64,000 nt of DNA, taken from assembly GCA_008125075.1 (NCBI GenBank), contig VLTH01000002.1, forward strand, positions 2,790,843 through 2,854,842, written 5' to 3'. Positions 41,143 through 49,912 of this stretch are shown here, piece by piece. How positions within the stretch are numbered: the first letter of the stretch is position 1; each line of letters begins with the position of its first letter. The notes beneath the pieces were generated by a model that was not told the DNA's origin, made no database searches, and saw nothing but the letters and a program-made list of their open reading frames with translations. Source of the stretch: Acetivibrio alkalicellulosi (lineage in GTDB: Bacteria; Bacillota; Clostridia; Acetivibrionales; Acetivibrionaceae). Both the position numbers and the translations under genes were made by a program.

Positions 41143-44100
41143 ATGTTTTGTTTTAACTGCGGTATTAGTCTTCATAATGGAAAAAATAAAGAATGTCAGC
41201 TTTGTGGTGTAAAATTTGCCAAGACATGTTCTATGTGTCATTATCCTAACCCTTCTTTTGGTAAATATTGCTTTAACTGCGGATCAAAACTCAATATAAT
41301 TGATACTCAGAGCTCTGTATTAAATTTTAACAAGCTTTCTGAAAATCGTAAAAATGTTGCTGTTATATTTGCAGATGTTTCAGGATTTACTGCCCTTTCA
41401 GAAAAAATGGATCCTGAAGAAATAAGGGAAATAATTAATGAATGTTTTAATTATATAACAAGGCCTGTTTATGAATTGGAAGGTACAATAGATAAATATA
41501 TTGGTGACTGTATAATGATCCTTTTTGGTGCAAAATACATTCACAGTGACGATGCTAAACGCGCTGTAATGTGTGCTTTAAATATGATGGATCTGGTTAA
41601 AGAATTTTCAGAAGAAAAATTATCAAAAAAGGATTTGTCCCTAACTCTATCAATAGGTATAAATTATGGTCTTGTTGTAACAGGAAGCGTGGGAAACACA
41701 TTTGACAAAGATTATACTGTAATGGGCGACATTGTAAATACCACTCAAAGACTTCAATCTAATGCCAAAAGTGGTTCTATTCTTGTGTCTGAGTCGGTAT
41801 ATACCGATACAAAAGACATTATTCACTATTCAGATCCTATGAATATAAAAGTAAAAAACAAAGAAAAACCCATAAGATGTTATTCTCCAGTAAAATTATG
41901 TATTAATTATTTAAATCAAAATGATACTGTTTTTATTGGAAGAGAAAAAGAGTTAAATCATCTTGCATATGTATATAATAGTTCTGTAAATACAGACACT
42001 AAATATGTAAATGTCGTAGGTGAGGCTGGTATTGGAAAGACAAGGCTTTTAAAAGAGTTTTCCTCTAAACTTGGTAATGAAGTAAAAAGAGTATGGATAG
42101 ATTTGAGCTCTCAATATCAAAACAGAGTTTATTATACAATATCAAATGTACTTATGAAAGTAATGAACATTAATTCTGATGATAATATTAGTGTAAAGCA
42201 GAGAAGATTAATGTCCTTTCTAGACTATATACTAAGAGGTTTGAATGAAGATGAAATTAAACGAAATTATGATTTCATTGGCCTTTTATTAGGCTTAGAT
42301 CGAGACAATGAATTTCAAAACATACTTAATTCTATGAGTTTTGACAGTATCAGTAAAGAAATAATTAAGCAATTATCTCTTTTCTTTACAAATTTAGCTA
42401 AAAAGCAGCAACTTATATTAATAATTGATGATATTCATTGGGCAGATACTAATTCTCTACATATATTAAAGAAATTAATCCAAACCCTTAACTATGTTGA
42501 CATAACTTTTATATTTTCTTCAAGATCAGAAGTTGAAGAATTTAAATCTATAGATAATAAAATTCACATCTTAAACATTGGCAAGTTGGGCAAGAAAAGC
42601 ATAAATAAAATGTCTTGTAAACTTCTTCAAGTAAAAAAGATTGACAATGCATTTCTAAATATAATAAATAAGTTTACAAATGGGAATCCTCTTTACGTCC
42701 GCGAGTTTATTTATAACATAATAAAGTCTGATGGTTTTATTGTTAAAAATGATTTTGCCTATATGAAGGAAAATGAGATAAAAGAACTTCCTTCAAATAT
42801 CCAAGGTCTCATTCTTGCTAAATTCTCTGAACTAAAAGAACCTATTCGTAACTTTCTACAAATTGCTTCGGTGGCCGGTAAAGAGTTTAATTTTTCAATT
42901 ATGAGAGAAATTCTTGAATTAAGTAGTGATGAGATAAACGATTTATTAAAAGAGCCTATTCATATGAATATAATTTCATTAAAAACTGCATACACTACTG
43001 CTGGCACAGTAGATAAAATATATGTATTTAACCAGGACACAGAAAGAGAAGTTATTTATGATAGCATTTTAAATACAAATAAAAGAGATATTCACAAAAG
43101 AATAGGTGAAATAATAGAAAAAAGATATAGTTTAGAAATAGAAAATTTTTATGAAATACTTTTTGTTCATTTTATAAGTTCAGGATTAAATAAAAAGGCC
43201 GCCGAGTACAGTTTTAAAACTGCCCTTAAAAATAAATCGGTATACAACTTTTCCAGCGCACTTTATTACTATAATAAATACTTAACATTAATAGATGATG
43301 ACTCAAAAATATTTAATGCATATAAGGATATGGGCCACATTAATTTTATTATGGCCAACTATGAAAATTCCTTAGAAAACCTTAACAAAGCCCTCAATTA
43401 TGCAAGGTTCAACGATGATATATATTCGGTTAATATAATGATTGCAGAAGTATTTAAGGAGCAGGATAATTATGAAAAGGCACTTAAAATACTAAATCAA
43501 CTCCAACCAAAAATAAAACAGGAGAACAATCTTTATGGAAAGTTGATGCAAATGAAATGTAGTATTTTAAGAATTATTGGAAACCCAGAAGCTTTAAGTA
43601 TTGCAAAAAAATCTGAGCAGTTAATGATTAAGTTAATGGACTATGAAAATCTCTCTGAAACTATGAATCAAGCTGGGATTATATATTATGGGAAAGGTGA
43701 CATTTCAAATTCTTTGCTTTATTTAGATAAGTCTTTTAAATATGCCGAAAAAATAAATAATCTGGCTATTATGGCAAAAGTATCAGGAAACCTTGGTGCT
43801 ATTTATCATGCTACAGGAATGATATCTAAAGCACAGGATTTTTTTAGTAAGTCAATTGAAATATCAAAAAAAATATCTGATCAACAAGGTTACATAGCGG
43901 CATCAATAAACCTTGGAATACTGTACATGGACAAAGGCTTATTTGAAAGTGCACACGAATTGCTTGATGATGCAATAAAAAATTCTCAAGAAATATCTTC
44001 AAAACTAAACGAGTGTATTGCATTAACAAATGTTGGTGATATTATGTATGAGCAAGGTTTTTATGAAAAGGCATTAAAATACTATAATAATTCACTTGAA

Positions 44101-44544
44101 ATAGCTAAGGAGATAAATGTCCCCATAGGAGAGGGAATTAACTATTTAAGCATTGCCAAACTTTTTATTAAAACTGATGAAAACAGTAAAGTTCCTCAAT
44201 TACTTGAAGTGGCTTTTAAAATCTTTAGTGAGTCAGAAGAAAAACCATATTTAAGTGACTATTATAGGTACAAGGCACAATACGAGTATAAAAAAGGAAA
44301 TATAAATAGCGCAATAAAGAATTGTCAAAAGGCTATTGAAATTTCTATTGAAGTTGAAAGCGATATTCGAAAACTTAAGGCTCTACGTCTACAAGCTGAA
44401 ATCTGCTGCTTTCTTGGAAATTTTCAAGAATCACTTGAAATTTGTACACAATCCATAAACATTTCTTTGCAATTAGAATCAGAATATGAGGCTTCTAAAG
44501 GATATAGTCTTATAAATAAAATTAAAGAAGCACAAAAGATATAG
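41143..44544 (+). CDS. Zinc-ribbon / class III cyclase / STAND ATPase / TPR signalling protein
   Basis: About 1133 residues, soluble. Residues 1-55 hold two zinc ribbons (CFNCG...CQLCG and CSMC...CFNCG). Residues 70-255 form a class III nucleotidyl cyclase domain: metal-binding FADVSGFT and GDCIMILFG, base-binding Lys in DKYIGD, Thr of DYTVMGD, and transition-state Asn/Arg in VNTTQRL, all intact and of the IIIb (Thr) type. Residues 265-560 form an AAA/STAND ATPase (Walker A GEAGIGKT, Walker B LIIDDIHWAD). Residues 690-1130 are TPR repeats (for example MAKVSGNLGAIYHATGMISK). Such proteins turn ligand or partner binding at the TPRs into cAMP synthesis; that output is inference. A TTG at 41116 is an alternative start. 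Confidence 0.93.
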   Translation: MFCFNCGISLHNGKNKECQLCGVKFAKTCSMCHYPNPSFGKYCFNCGSKLNIIDTQSSVLNFNKLSENRKNVAVIFADVSGFTALSEKMDPEEIREIINECFNYITRPVYELEGTIDKYIGDCIMILFGAKYIHSDDAKRAVMCALNMMDLVKEFSEEKLSKKDLSLTLSIGINYGLVVTGSVGNTFDKDYTVMGDIVNTTQRLQSNAKSGSILVSESVYTDTKDIIHYSDPMNIKVKNKEKPIRCYSPVKLCINYLNQNDTVFIGREKELNHLAYVYNSSVNTDTKYVNVVGEAGIGKTRLLKEFSSKLGNEVKRVWIDLSSQYQNRVYYTISNVLMKVMNINSDDNISVKQRRLMSFLDYILRGLNEDEIKRNYDFIGLLLGLDRDNEFQNILNSMSFDSISKEIIKQLSLFFTNLAKKQQLILIIDDIHWADTNSLHILKKLIQTLNYVDITFIFSSRSEVEEFKSIDNKIHILNIGKLGKKSINKMSCKLLQVKKIDNAFLNIINKFTNGNPLYVREFIYNIIKSDGFIVKNDFAYMKENEIKELPSNIQGLILAKFSELKEPIRNFLQIASVAGKEFNFSIMREILELSSDEINDLLKEPIHMNIISLKTAYTTAGTVDKIYVFNQDTEREVIYDSILNTNKRDIHKRIGEIIEKRYSLEIENFYEILFVHFISSGLNKKAAEYSFKTALKNKSVYNFSSALYYYNKYLTLIDDDSKIFNAYKDMGHINFIMANYENSLENLNKALNYARFNDDIYSVNIMIAEVFKEQDNYEKALKILNQLQPKIKQENNLYGKLMQMKCSILRIIGNPEALSIAKKSEQLMIKLMDYENLSETMNQAGIIYYGKGDISNSLLYLDKSFKYAEKINNLAIMAKVSGNLGAIYHATGMISKAQDFFSKSIEISKKISDQQGYIAASINLGILYMDKGLFESAHELLDDAIKNSQEISSKLNECIALTNVGDIMYEQGFYEKALKYYNNSLEIAKEINVPIGEGINYLSIAKLFIKTDENSKVPQLLEVAFKIFSESEEKPYLSDYYRYKAQYEYKKGNINSAIKNCQKAIEISIEVESDIRKLKALRLQAEICCFLGNFQESLEICTQSINISLQLESEYEASKGYSLINKIKEAQKI

Positions 44545-44631
44545 CTATAAATTACAAAATCAACATTACTGAAATAGACAAGCAACATATTCTTTTATAC
44601 TTGTCAATTTTCGCTGCGCCCTTGCGCCCTT

Positions 44632-44668
44632 GTGTGCATGTAACAAATGTGAAGAAAAATATGCACCC
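44632..44668. repeat. Short palindromic form of the 204-bp element
   Basis: GTGTGCATGTAACAAATGTG, then AAGAAAAATATGCACCC. The left end of the 204-bp element is joined directly to its right terminal motif, leaving about 37 bp. It is preceded by two tandem GCGCCCTT octamers (44615-44630). Confidence 0.7.
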
Positions 44669-44753
44669 CCCTTGCACCCTTTCCCTTGTTCCTAAATATA
44701 ATTTTTGTTAATATAATTATATAGAAAGATTTAATCATGAGGGGAGTAGTAAT

Positions 44754-45200
44754 ATGTTAAATATTATTTTAGGAATCTTTTTTGGCTTTTTACCAACAAT
44801 GGTAGCTTACGGAAGAGAAAAAGAAAGTAGCGGTATAATATTTGCATTAAATTTATTATTAGGATTATCAATATTTATTATTGGTCCTTTTGTACTTTTA
44901 GGATGGATATTCCTTTTAATTTGGGCTTTTAGTGTAGATTCATCAAAGGCTAATTCATGGGATACCAGTCAGTATAAAAGCACTTTAAGATATGATCATC
45001 CTAAAAAAGAGTGTCCAAGATGCAAGAGTTCCATTGATTCTGACTGTACATCCTGCCCAAAATGCGGAGAAAGATTTAGCAATGCATCTAATAGTAAACT
45101 TAATTTAGATAAAAATCAAGAAAAATGGAGATGCAAAAAGTGCGGTTCTCATAATCCCGTGGGCAAGGTATTCTGTGGTGATTGTAATAGCTATAAGTGA
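44754..45200 (+). CDS. Small membrane protein with two zinc ribbons
   Basis: 148 residues. Two membrane helices (about 2-20 and 27-58, for instance FALNLLLGLSIFIIGPFVLLGWIF in parts) are followed by a polar linker and two zinc ribbons: CPRCKSSIDSDCTSCPKCGE and CKKCGSHNPVGKVFCGDC. The double-helix part resembles superinfection-immunity-like small membrane domains. GGGG lies upstream of the ATG. It follows the zinc-ribbon cyclase gene by about 210 bp on the same strand but with a repeat between. Function unknown. Confidence 0.82.
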   Translation: MLNIILGIFFGFLPTMVAYGREKESSGIIFALNLLLGLSIFIIGPFVLLGWIFLLIWAFSVDSSKANSWDTSQYKSTLRYDHPKKECPRCKSSIDSDCTSCPKCGERFSNASNSKLNLDKNQEKWRCKKCGSHNPVGKVFCGDCNSYK

Positions 45201-45289
45201 GTTATTTTCTGATACAGTCCCATTTCATCTTATAGAAAGTGAAGTGTTAGATTTAAGATGCACCTTTACTAGGATTTTTTGCACATAGT

Positions 45290-45493
45290 GTGGGTGCATG
45301 TAATAAATGTGAAGAAAAACATTCCAGAAACTTAAGTTACGCAGCCTAGTGCCTGTAAATGCTCCTCGGGGTCGAGCAAAACTCGCTATCGCTCAAACAA
45401 TGCTCTCCCTTTCCTCGTCGCATTAACAGGCTCTAAAACTTGCTTCACAATGTTTCTTCCATGTTTTTCTTCACTTAGAAAATATGCACCCAC
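45290..45493. mobile_element. 204-bp MITE-like palindromic element, copy A
   Basis: The ends are a two-block inverted repeat: GTGGGTGCAT, 9 nt, GTGAAGAAAAACAT on the left, and its exact counterpart ATGTTTTTCTTCAC, 9 nt, ATGCACCCAC on the right. The interior has further imperfect pairing (GCCTGTAAATGC with GCATTAACAGGC). ATAGT is repeated directly outside both ends (45285-45289 and 45494-45498), a probable 5-bp target duplication. It contains no gene. Its right end provides the stop codon of the KaiC-like/PEP-binding gene. Copy B lies at 56407-56610 in the same orientation and has the same length. Confidence 0.88.
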
Positions 45494-48056
45494 ATAGTGT
45501 TTTGCCCGTGATAATGTCGGAAGCTACAAACATATTGCTATTTGAAACATTGTATACCTTTATGACATCCTGTATATCCTGACTGTTTGGTAATATATCT
45601 TGTAGAATATTTTTTTCATTTTTAAAAAAGTTATCTTTATAGTTTAAGGTGCTCTCATCTTTATATATAGCGGCATAATATATATTTGCTTCAACAAGAT
45701 CCTGGAAAAAGTGACTTCCAAAAGATAATTCTGGCATATACCCAGCCTCCTTATATGATACTTCACAAATAACTTTTATGTTGCTTATTTCAGCAAATCT
45801 AACTGGCACTCCAAGCTCTGGAGATGTTGTCCCAATTCTTCCAGGCGCAAGAAGCATTATTGATTTACTGCTATCTTTGTAATACTGGTTTATTTCACCT
45901 ATTGCCCTCGCAATATTATGCTTTTTGTTGTAGGGATATTCATAATAACCTTTTGGATCAATATGTATAATTGCATCTAGTGGCTCGTTATAAGATCCTC
46001 CCATTGTGCCACCTGAAAGCTCAAAAAATATGTTTTCTTCTGATACTTGTGGCATTCCTACTTTGCCGTCAGTTCCTATAATCTCTAATGGTCTGCATTG
46101 CAATATATTTATCATAAACTCTCCGTGCTTAGAAAAATTCACTGTAAATTCAATATCTACAGGATATTTATATTGAATTTGCAATTCATTTAGTATTTTT
46201 CTTAATATATCTATAAGTTCTTTGTTATCAATTAACCCTTTACAACTAGTAAATAGTATTTCTCTTTTTTGTCCCCTGTCACGATAAATTGCTTCTGTTT
46301 CATAGTCGTGTTCTAAAGTAAGCTTTTTATACCACTCAGGCAGTTTTGGTATAAGTTCATATAAATCCATTGTCATAAAATCATTTTTACCCAAATCAAG
46401 TACATCCATTTTATGCTGAGAGTACTGATGACTTTCCGAAGACCCTCTTATAGGTGTAAGATGAGGCTTGTCTAAACTAACTATTCTTGGATAGTCTCCA
46501 TCTGTTCTATCAACTGCTCTTGTTCCAAGTCCCATTACCAACCTTATCATCCCTGCTGTAGGATCAATGTCTTTATGCCATTTATATGAGTTGTATGAAT
46601 ATCCCACTCCTGCAGCTGACGGCATAAAAACATCATCTAAAAGAGATCCTGAAACCCTTTGCACAAGTATAGCCATCTGCTCATCACTCTTGCTAAGACC
46701 TCGCTGCAATCTATACTCTAGTGCAGCCTCATCCATTGTACTTGCATAAACTTTTTTTACTGCCTTCTCAAAGGATATAAGCCTATCCTCTAGGCTTCCC
46801 ACATTAACACAGAAAAAAGATTCATATTTACCTGCAAATGCATTTCCAAAACTATCTTCTAAAAGACTACTAGACCTTACGATAATAGGACTTTGCCCAA
46901 AATACTCAAGCATCCTTCTAAATTGTTCTCTTATTGTATCTGGGAAACTCCCCTCAAGTATTTTACTCTTTAAGTCTTTAGCTGCTGTAAAATATCCCTC
47001 TTCACTTTTTTGTAATAGTCTTATCTTCCACCATCCATTTTGAACAATATAAGTATAAAAAACATCAGATCCAATATAAAAAGAGTCATGTTCCTCTATT
47101 CTTTCATGTACATCAGGCAAGTTATTTTCTATTATTTTTCTAGCTAAAAGCATTCCCCAAGCTTTCCCACCTATTTTACCCGAGCCTGTCATTCTCTCCT
47201 TAATTAAAATTAAATCATCTGCACTAAAATTTTCAATTAAGAGATTATTGAGCTTATCTTCTTTCCCGGCAAGCCTTTCACAGATATCTTTTAAATCCAC
47301 ACTATTTCCTTCACCATTATCAAGTTTCATTTTTACATATAGAAAAAATCTTTCCCAACTGTCAAGATTTTGATCATTGTGAAGCTTAGTTTTATGAGAA
47401 ACAAGAGAATAAAACTTACTGACACTTACACTATCAGTTACAGCTTCAAAGCCTTCAGGGTGATTGTTTAAAAACCTGTGAGGCAAAAACATGTTAGGAG
47501 AGTATCTTTGCCATACCTTTAAGGGATGGATATAGGTCTCATTATTCTGTGAATAAACATCAAGAAAAAGCTGGGTAGTTTCGCGTATTCTTGCTATTGT
47601 GTCAAATGAATGCCTATAGCGTATTATGCAAAAAAATGCAACTGTATCAAGCTCAAATAGATAGGGGCAAGTTACTACAAAAAAATTACCCATCATAAGA
47701 TCTGCTGACCATGCCGTTTGTAGTTCGGAAAGGCTGTCAAAAACATAAAAAGTCTCCTTACCCTCTCTTTCAATTATTTCATGAACCTGAACAGTAAAAT
47801 TTTCAAATCCTTCTTGGGGATTAAGTTCATATATTTTCAGACCATCCTGTGGCTCTAATATTGGTTTGTGATTTGCAAATCTTATGTATACAAGTCTCCG
47901 CTTATCTTTAATAGCTTGTTTTGCAAAAGACTGTGCAAATAAAAAGTATTCTTCAATGTTTGATATCTGCCATACAACATTGTCCCCAAGCCTAATATTT
48001 TCCAAGGCTTTATCAAGACCTTCCAGTCCTGACTTTATTTTTTCAAAAGCACCCAT
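45471..48056 (-). CDS. KaiC-like / PEP-synthase N-terminal (ATP-grasp) fusion protein, 3' end altered
   Basis: 861 residues. Residues 1-190 resemble a KaiC/RecA fold (GLDKALENIRLGDNVVWQ; FYVFDSLSELQ) but lack a Walker A motif, so that domain is probably not an ATPase. Residues 290-680 match the PEP synthase/PPDK N-terminal nucleotide-binding domain (KIGGKAWGMLLAR; IIVRSSSLLEDSFGNAFAGK; MINILQCRP). The phosphohistidine swivel domain and PEP-binding barrel of true PEP synthase are absent, so it cannot be one. A C-terminal region of about 180 residues is unassigned. The last seven codons, CGCIFSK, and the stop come from the 204-bp element; without it the frame would continue as CAKNPSKGAS to a stop at 45253. 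GAGG lies 7 nt before the ATG. It forms an operon with the nucleoid-associated gene (14-bp gap). Confidence 0.88.
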   Translation of the reverse strand: MGAFEKIKSGLEGLDKALENIRLGDNVVWQISNIEEYFLFAQSFAKQAIKDKRRLVYIRFANHKPILEPQDGLKIYELNPQEGFENFTVQVHEIIEREGKETFYVFDSLSELQTAWSADLMMGNFFVVTCPYLFELDTVAFFCIIRYRHSFDTIARIRETTQLFLDVYSQNNETYIHPLKVWQRYSPNMFLPHRFLNNHPEGFEAVTDSVSVSKFYSLVSHKTKLHNDQNLDSWERFFLYVKMKLDNGEGNSVDLKDICERLAGKEDKLNNLLIENFSADDLILIKERMTGSGKIGGKAWGMLLARKIIENNLPDVHERIEEHDSFYIGSDVFYTYIVQNGWWKIRLLQKSEEGYFTAAKDLKSKILEGSFPDTIREQFRRMLEYFGQSPIIVRSSSLLEDSFGNAFAGKYESFFCVNVGSLEDRLISFEKAVKKVYASTMDEAALEYRLQRGLSKSDEQMAILVQRVSGSLLDDVFMPSAAGVGYSYNSYKWHKDIDPTAGMIRLVMGLGTRAVDRTDGDYPRIVSLDKPHLTPIRGSSESHQYSQHKMDVLDLGKNDFMTMDLYELIPKLPEWYKKLTLEHDYETEAIYRDRGQKREILFTSCKGLIDNKELIDILRKILNELQIQYKYPVDIEFTVNFSKHGEFMINILQCRPLEIIGTDGKVGMPQVSEENIFFELSGGTMGGSYNEPLDAIIHIDPKGYYEYPYNKKHNIARAIGEINQYYKDSSKSIMLLAPGRIGTTSPELGVPVRFAEISNIKVICEVSYKEAGYMPELSFGSHFFQDLVEANIYYAAIYKDESTLNYKDNFFKNEKNILQDILPNSQDIQDVIKVYNVSNSNMFVASDIITGKTLCGCIFSK

Positions 48057-48070
48057 AATAATCCTCGCCT

Positions 48071-49078
48071 TTATCTATTTATAATTTTCTCTACGTTTTT
48101 AATAAGAATAGATATTGTCCCATCTGGGTTGTTTATAAATTCTATTTTGTCACTTCTGTCTGCGTACTCTAATGGAAAATTTACTTCAATACCTGTATCT
48201 GTCTTTATTTTTTGAACACTAAACTTTTTTTCAACTATTTTTTCAGGTATAACAATCTCTTTTTCTTGTAGTCCTGCTTTTGATATTTCTTCAACATACT
48301 CATTTCTTATATCTATGTTTTTATCATAAACTTTTTGTGCAATATTATCAATTTGAATTACTTCATTTTCTTCTAGACACTCAGTTACTGCCTTTTTTAT
48401 TTGTATAGCTTTTTCAAAATCTTCGTCAAAATATTTTTTATTTATGTCTTTTGACACCTTATCTAAAATTTTTAGTTTTGCATTAGTTGATAACTGGCTC
48501 TTGCACTTAAGATAATACTGACTTAGGTAAAACTCCTTTTCACCATTTATCTCATACTTTTTCTCAAGTATTCTCAAACCATAGTCTGAAAGGTCTATTA
48601 AGGCACATTCATCTATCCTCTGACCTTCTAGTGGCAATAATGTTTTATGACGAATTATAGTATTTATATTTCCTTCTTCTGAGTTATCAACCCAGTGTGT
48701 AAATGCAGACTTATAATTCATCTTCAAAATTCCAAGGTAGTCTCTTCCAGCCTCTTCAAAAATACAGCACAACATATCTGCTGAGGGAATGTCTACATGT
48801 TTTAACATTAGTTCAAACAAATTGTTTGCCATATTTGAAGTCATTGTAAGAAAGTTTTCTTCACTAAGAGCTTCTACCAATATATACATAGGATTTTCAC
48901 TCTCAATAAATTGTGCCTTTTTTGTATTTGGATCTTCTATTACTTTTCTTATATGCTTTGATATATACTCTGACAATTCTTCTGTTATTTCAATATCCCC
49001 TTTTGACAAAAGAGGCATGGTTGAACCAATGTCTAAAACATGTAAAACAGCTCTTTTTATTATAATTTCATCACTCAT
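48071..49078 (-). CDS. Nucleoid-associated protein, YejK/NdpA family
   Basis: About 335 residues. The start IIIKRAVLHVLDIG, the EEAGRDYLGILKMNYK segment and the long helical second half match the 37-kDa nucleoid-associated protein family (PF04245), known as NdpA/YejK in Proteobacteria and spread through Firmicutes, often in accessory islands. The ATG at 49078 has GAGG 9 nt upstream; an ATG five codons earlier is less well placed. Its stop is 14 bp before the KaiC-like/PEP-binding gene, so they are cotranscribed. It probably binds DNA or RNA; its partner's role is unknown. Confidence 0.88.
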   Translation of the reverse strand: MSDEIIIKRAVLHVLDIGSTMPLLSKGDIEITEELSEYISKHIRKVIEDPNTKKAQFIESENPMYILVEALSEENFLTMTSNMANNLFELMLKHVDIPSADMLCCIFEEAGRDYLGILKMNYKSAFTHWVDNSEEGNINTIIRHKTLLPLEGQRIDECALIDLSDYGLRILEKKYEINGEKEFYLSQYYLKCKSQLSTNAKLKILDKVSKDINKKYFDEDFEKAIQIKKAVTECLEENEVIQIDNIAQKVYDKNIDIRNEYVEEISKAGLQEKEIVIPEKIVEKKFSVQKIKTDTGIEVNFPLEYADRSDKIEFINNPDGTISILIKNVEKIINR

Positions 49079-49136
49079 CTGTCTCATCCTCACAAAATAT
49101 ATTTAGGATTACTGGAAGTAATATTTCAGCTAATCC

Positions 49137-49679
49137 TTACACAATCATAGCTTGTCTTAATTTATTTGAAAGCCCTTTTCCCTTTAATACCTCAACTAAC
49201 AAAAGTGAGAACTCTAAAGCTGTACCTGGACCTCTAGATGTAATAATATATCCATCCTGAACAACTCTTTCTTCACTAAATTGAGCTCCTTCAAGATAGC
49301 TTTTATAACTAGGATAGCAGGTAGCCTTTTTCCCCTTTAGTATTCCAAGTTTGCCCAAAACCATTGGTGCAGCGCAAATAGCACTAATCCATTTATTTTT
49401 TTCATGGTAATTTTTTAACAAATCTGCCAACAGAATACTATCTTCAAGATTCTTTGTTCCTGGCATGCCTCCAGGTAATATAAGCATTTGAGCATCCATT
49501 AATTTATCTTTTTCAAAGGTAATATCAGCCTTTAAGGTAATATTTCTAGAACCCTTTACTTCTAAATCTCCAGTAATAGAAACTGTTTTAATATCAACTT
49601 CTGCTCTTCTTAAGGTATCTGTTACAGTTACAGCTTCAATTTCTTCAAAACCCTCTGCTAAAAAAATATACGCCTTCAT
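49137..49679 (-). CDS. DJ-1/PfpI (YajL-like) family protein
   Basis: 180 residues, the usual DJ-1 length. The conserved acidic motif AEGFEEIEA at the start and the nucleophile elbow ISAICAAPM, with Cys102, are intact, as are PGGMPG and the SRGPGTALEF segment. DJ-1 proteins handle glyoxal damage or act as stress chaperones or hydrolases. GGAG lies 8 nt upstream. It precedes the nucleoid-associated gene by 58 bp on the same strand and may be part of the same transcript. Confidence 0.93.
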   Translation of the reverse strand: MKAYIFLAEGFEEIEAVTVTDTLRRAEVDIKTVSITGDLEVKGSRNITLKADITFEKDKLMDAQMLILPGGMPGTKNLEDSILLADLLKNYHEKNKWISAICAAPMVLGKLGILKGKKATCYPSYKSYLEGAQFSEERVVQDGYIITSRGPGTALEFSLLLVEVLKGKGLSNKLRQAMIV

Positions 49680-49719
49680 TTAAAGCTCTCCTTTGTAAAT
49701 ATATTGTAACAATTAAATA

Positions 49720-49782
49720 ACTTCCGCTTTTTCACTTAAGGTTTCATTTATTTCAACTAGCCTTAGGTGAAAAATCGGAAGT
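49720..49782. repeat. Long inverted repeat between DJ-1 and dockerin genes
   Basis: ACTTCCGCTTTTTCACTTAAGG and CCTTAGGTGAAAAATCGGAAGT, given here as arms 49720-49741 and 49761-49782, pair at 20 of 22 positions around a 19-nt loop. It sits between minus-strand genes. It could be the terminator or an end structure of the dockerin transcript, or a solo palindromic repeat. Confidence 0.75.
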
Positions 49783-49800
49783 AATATTTCATTTATATAT

Positions 49801-49848
49801 TATTCTTCTCAAAAAGTTTGTATTTTTAGCAAACTCTTATGTTGAAAG
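49801..49848. repeat. Hairpin repeat of the TATTCTTCTC-AAAAGTTTG type, copy 1
   Basis: TATTCTTCTC, AAAAAGTTTG, loop, CAAACTCTTAT, TTGAAAG. The same order of segments occurs at 52179-52223 with a better stem. It follows the dockerin gene and may act as its terminator. Confidence 0.65.
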
Positions 49849-49912
49849 TCTTCTAGCGTAAGCGTTGCAAGGTACTTTTCGAGAAGATTTGCAACTTCTC
49901 CTGCTATATGAG

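Noticed and set aside
45471-48056. Annotation as phosphoenolpyruvate synthase
   Set aside because: The catalytic-His swivel domain and the PEP-binding barrel are missing, and an extra KaiC-like domain is fused at the N-terminus.
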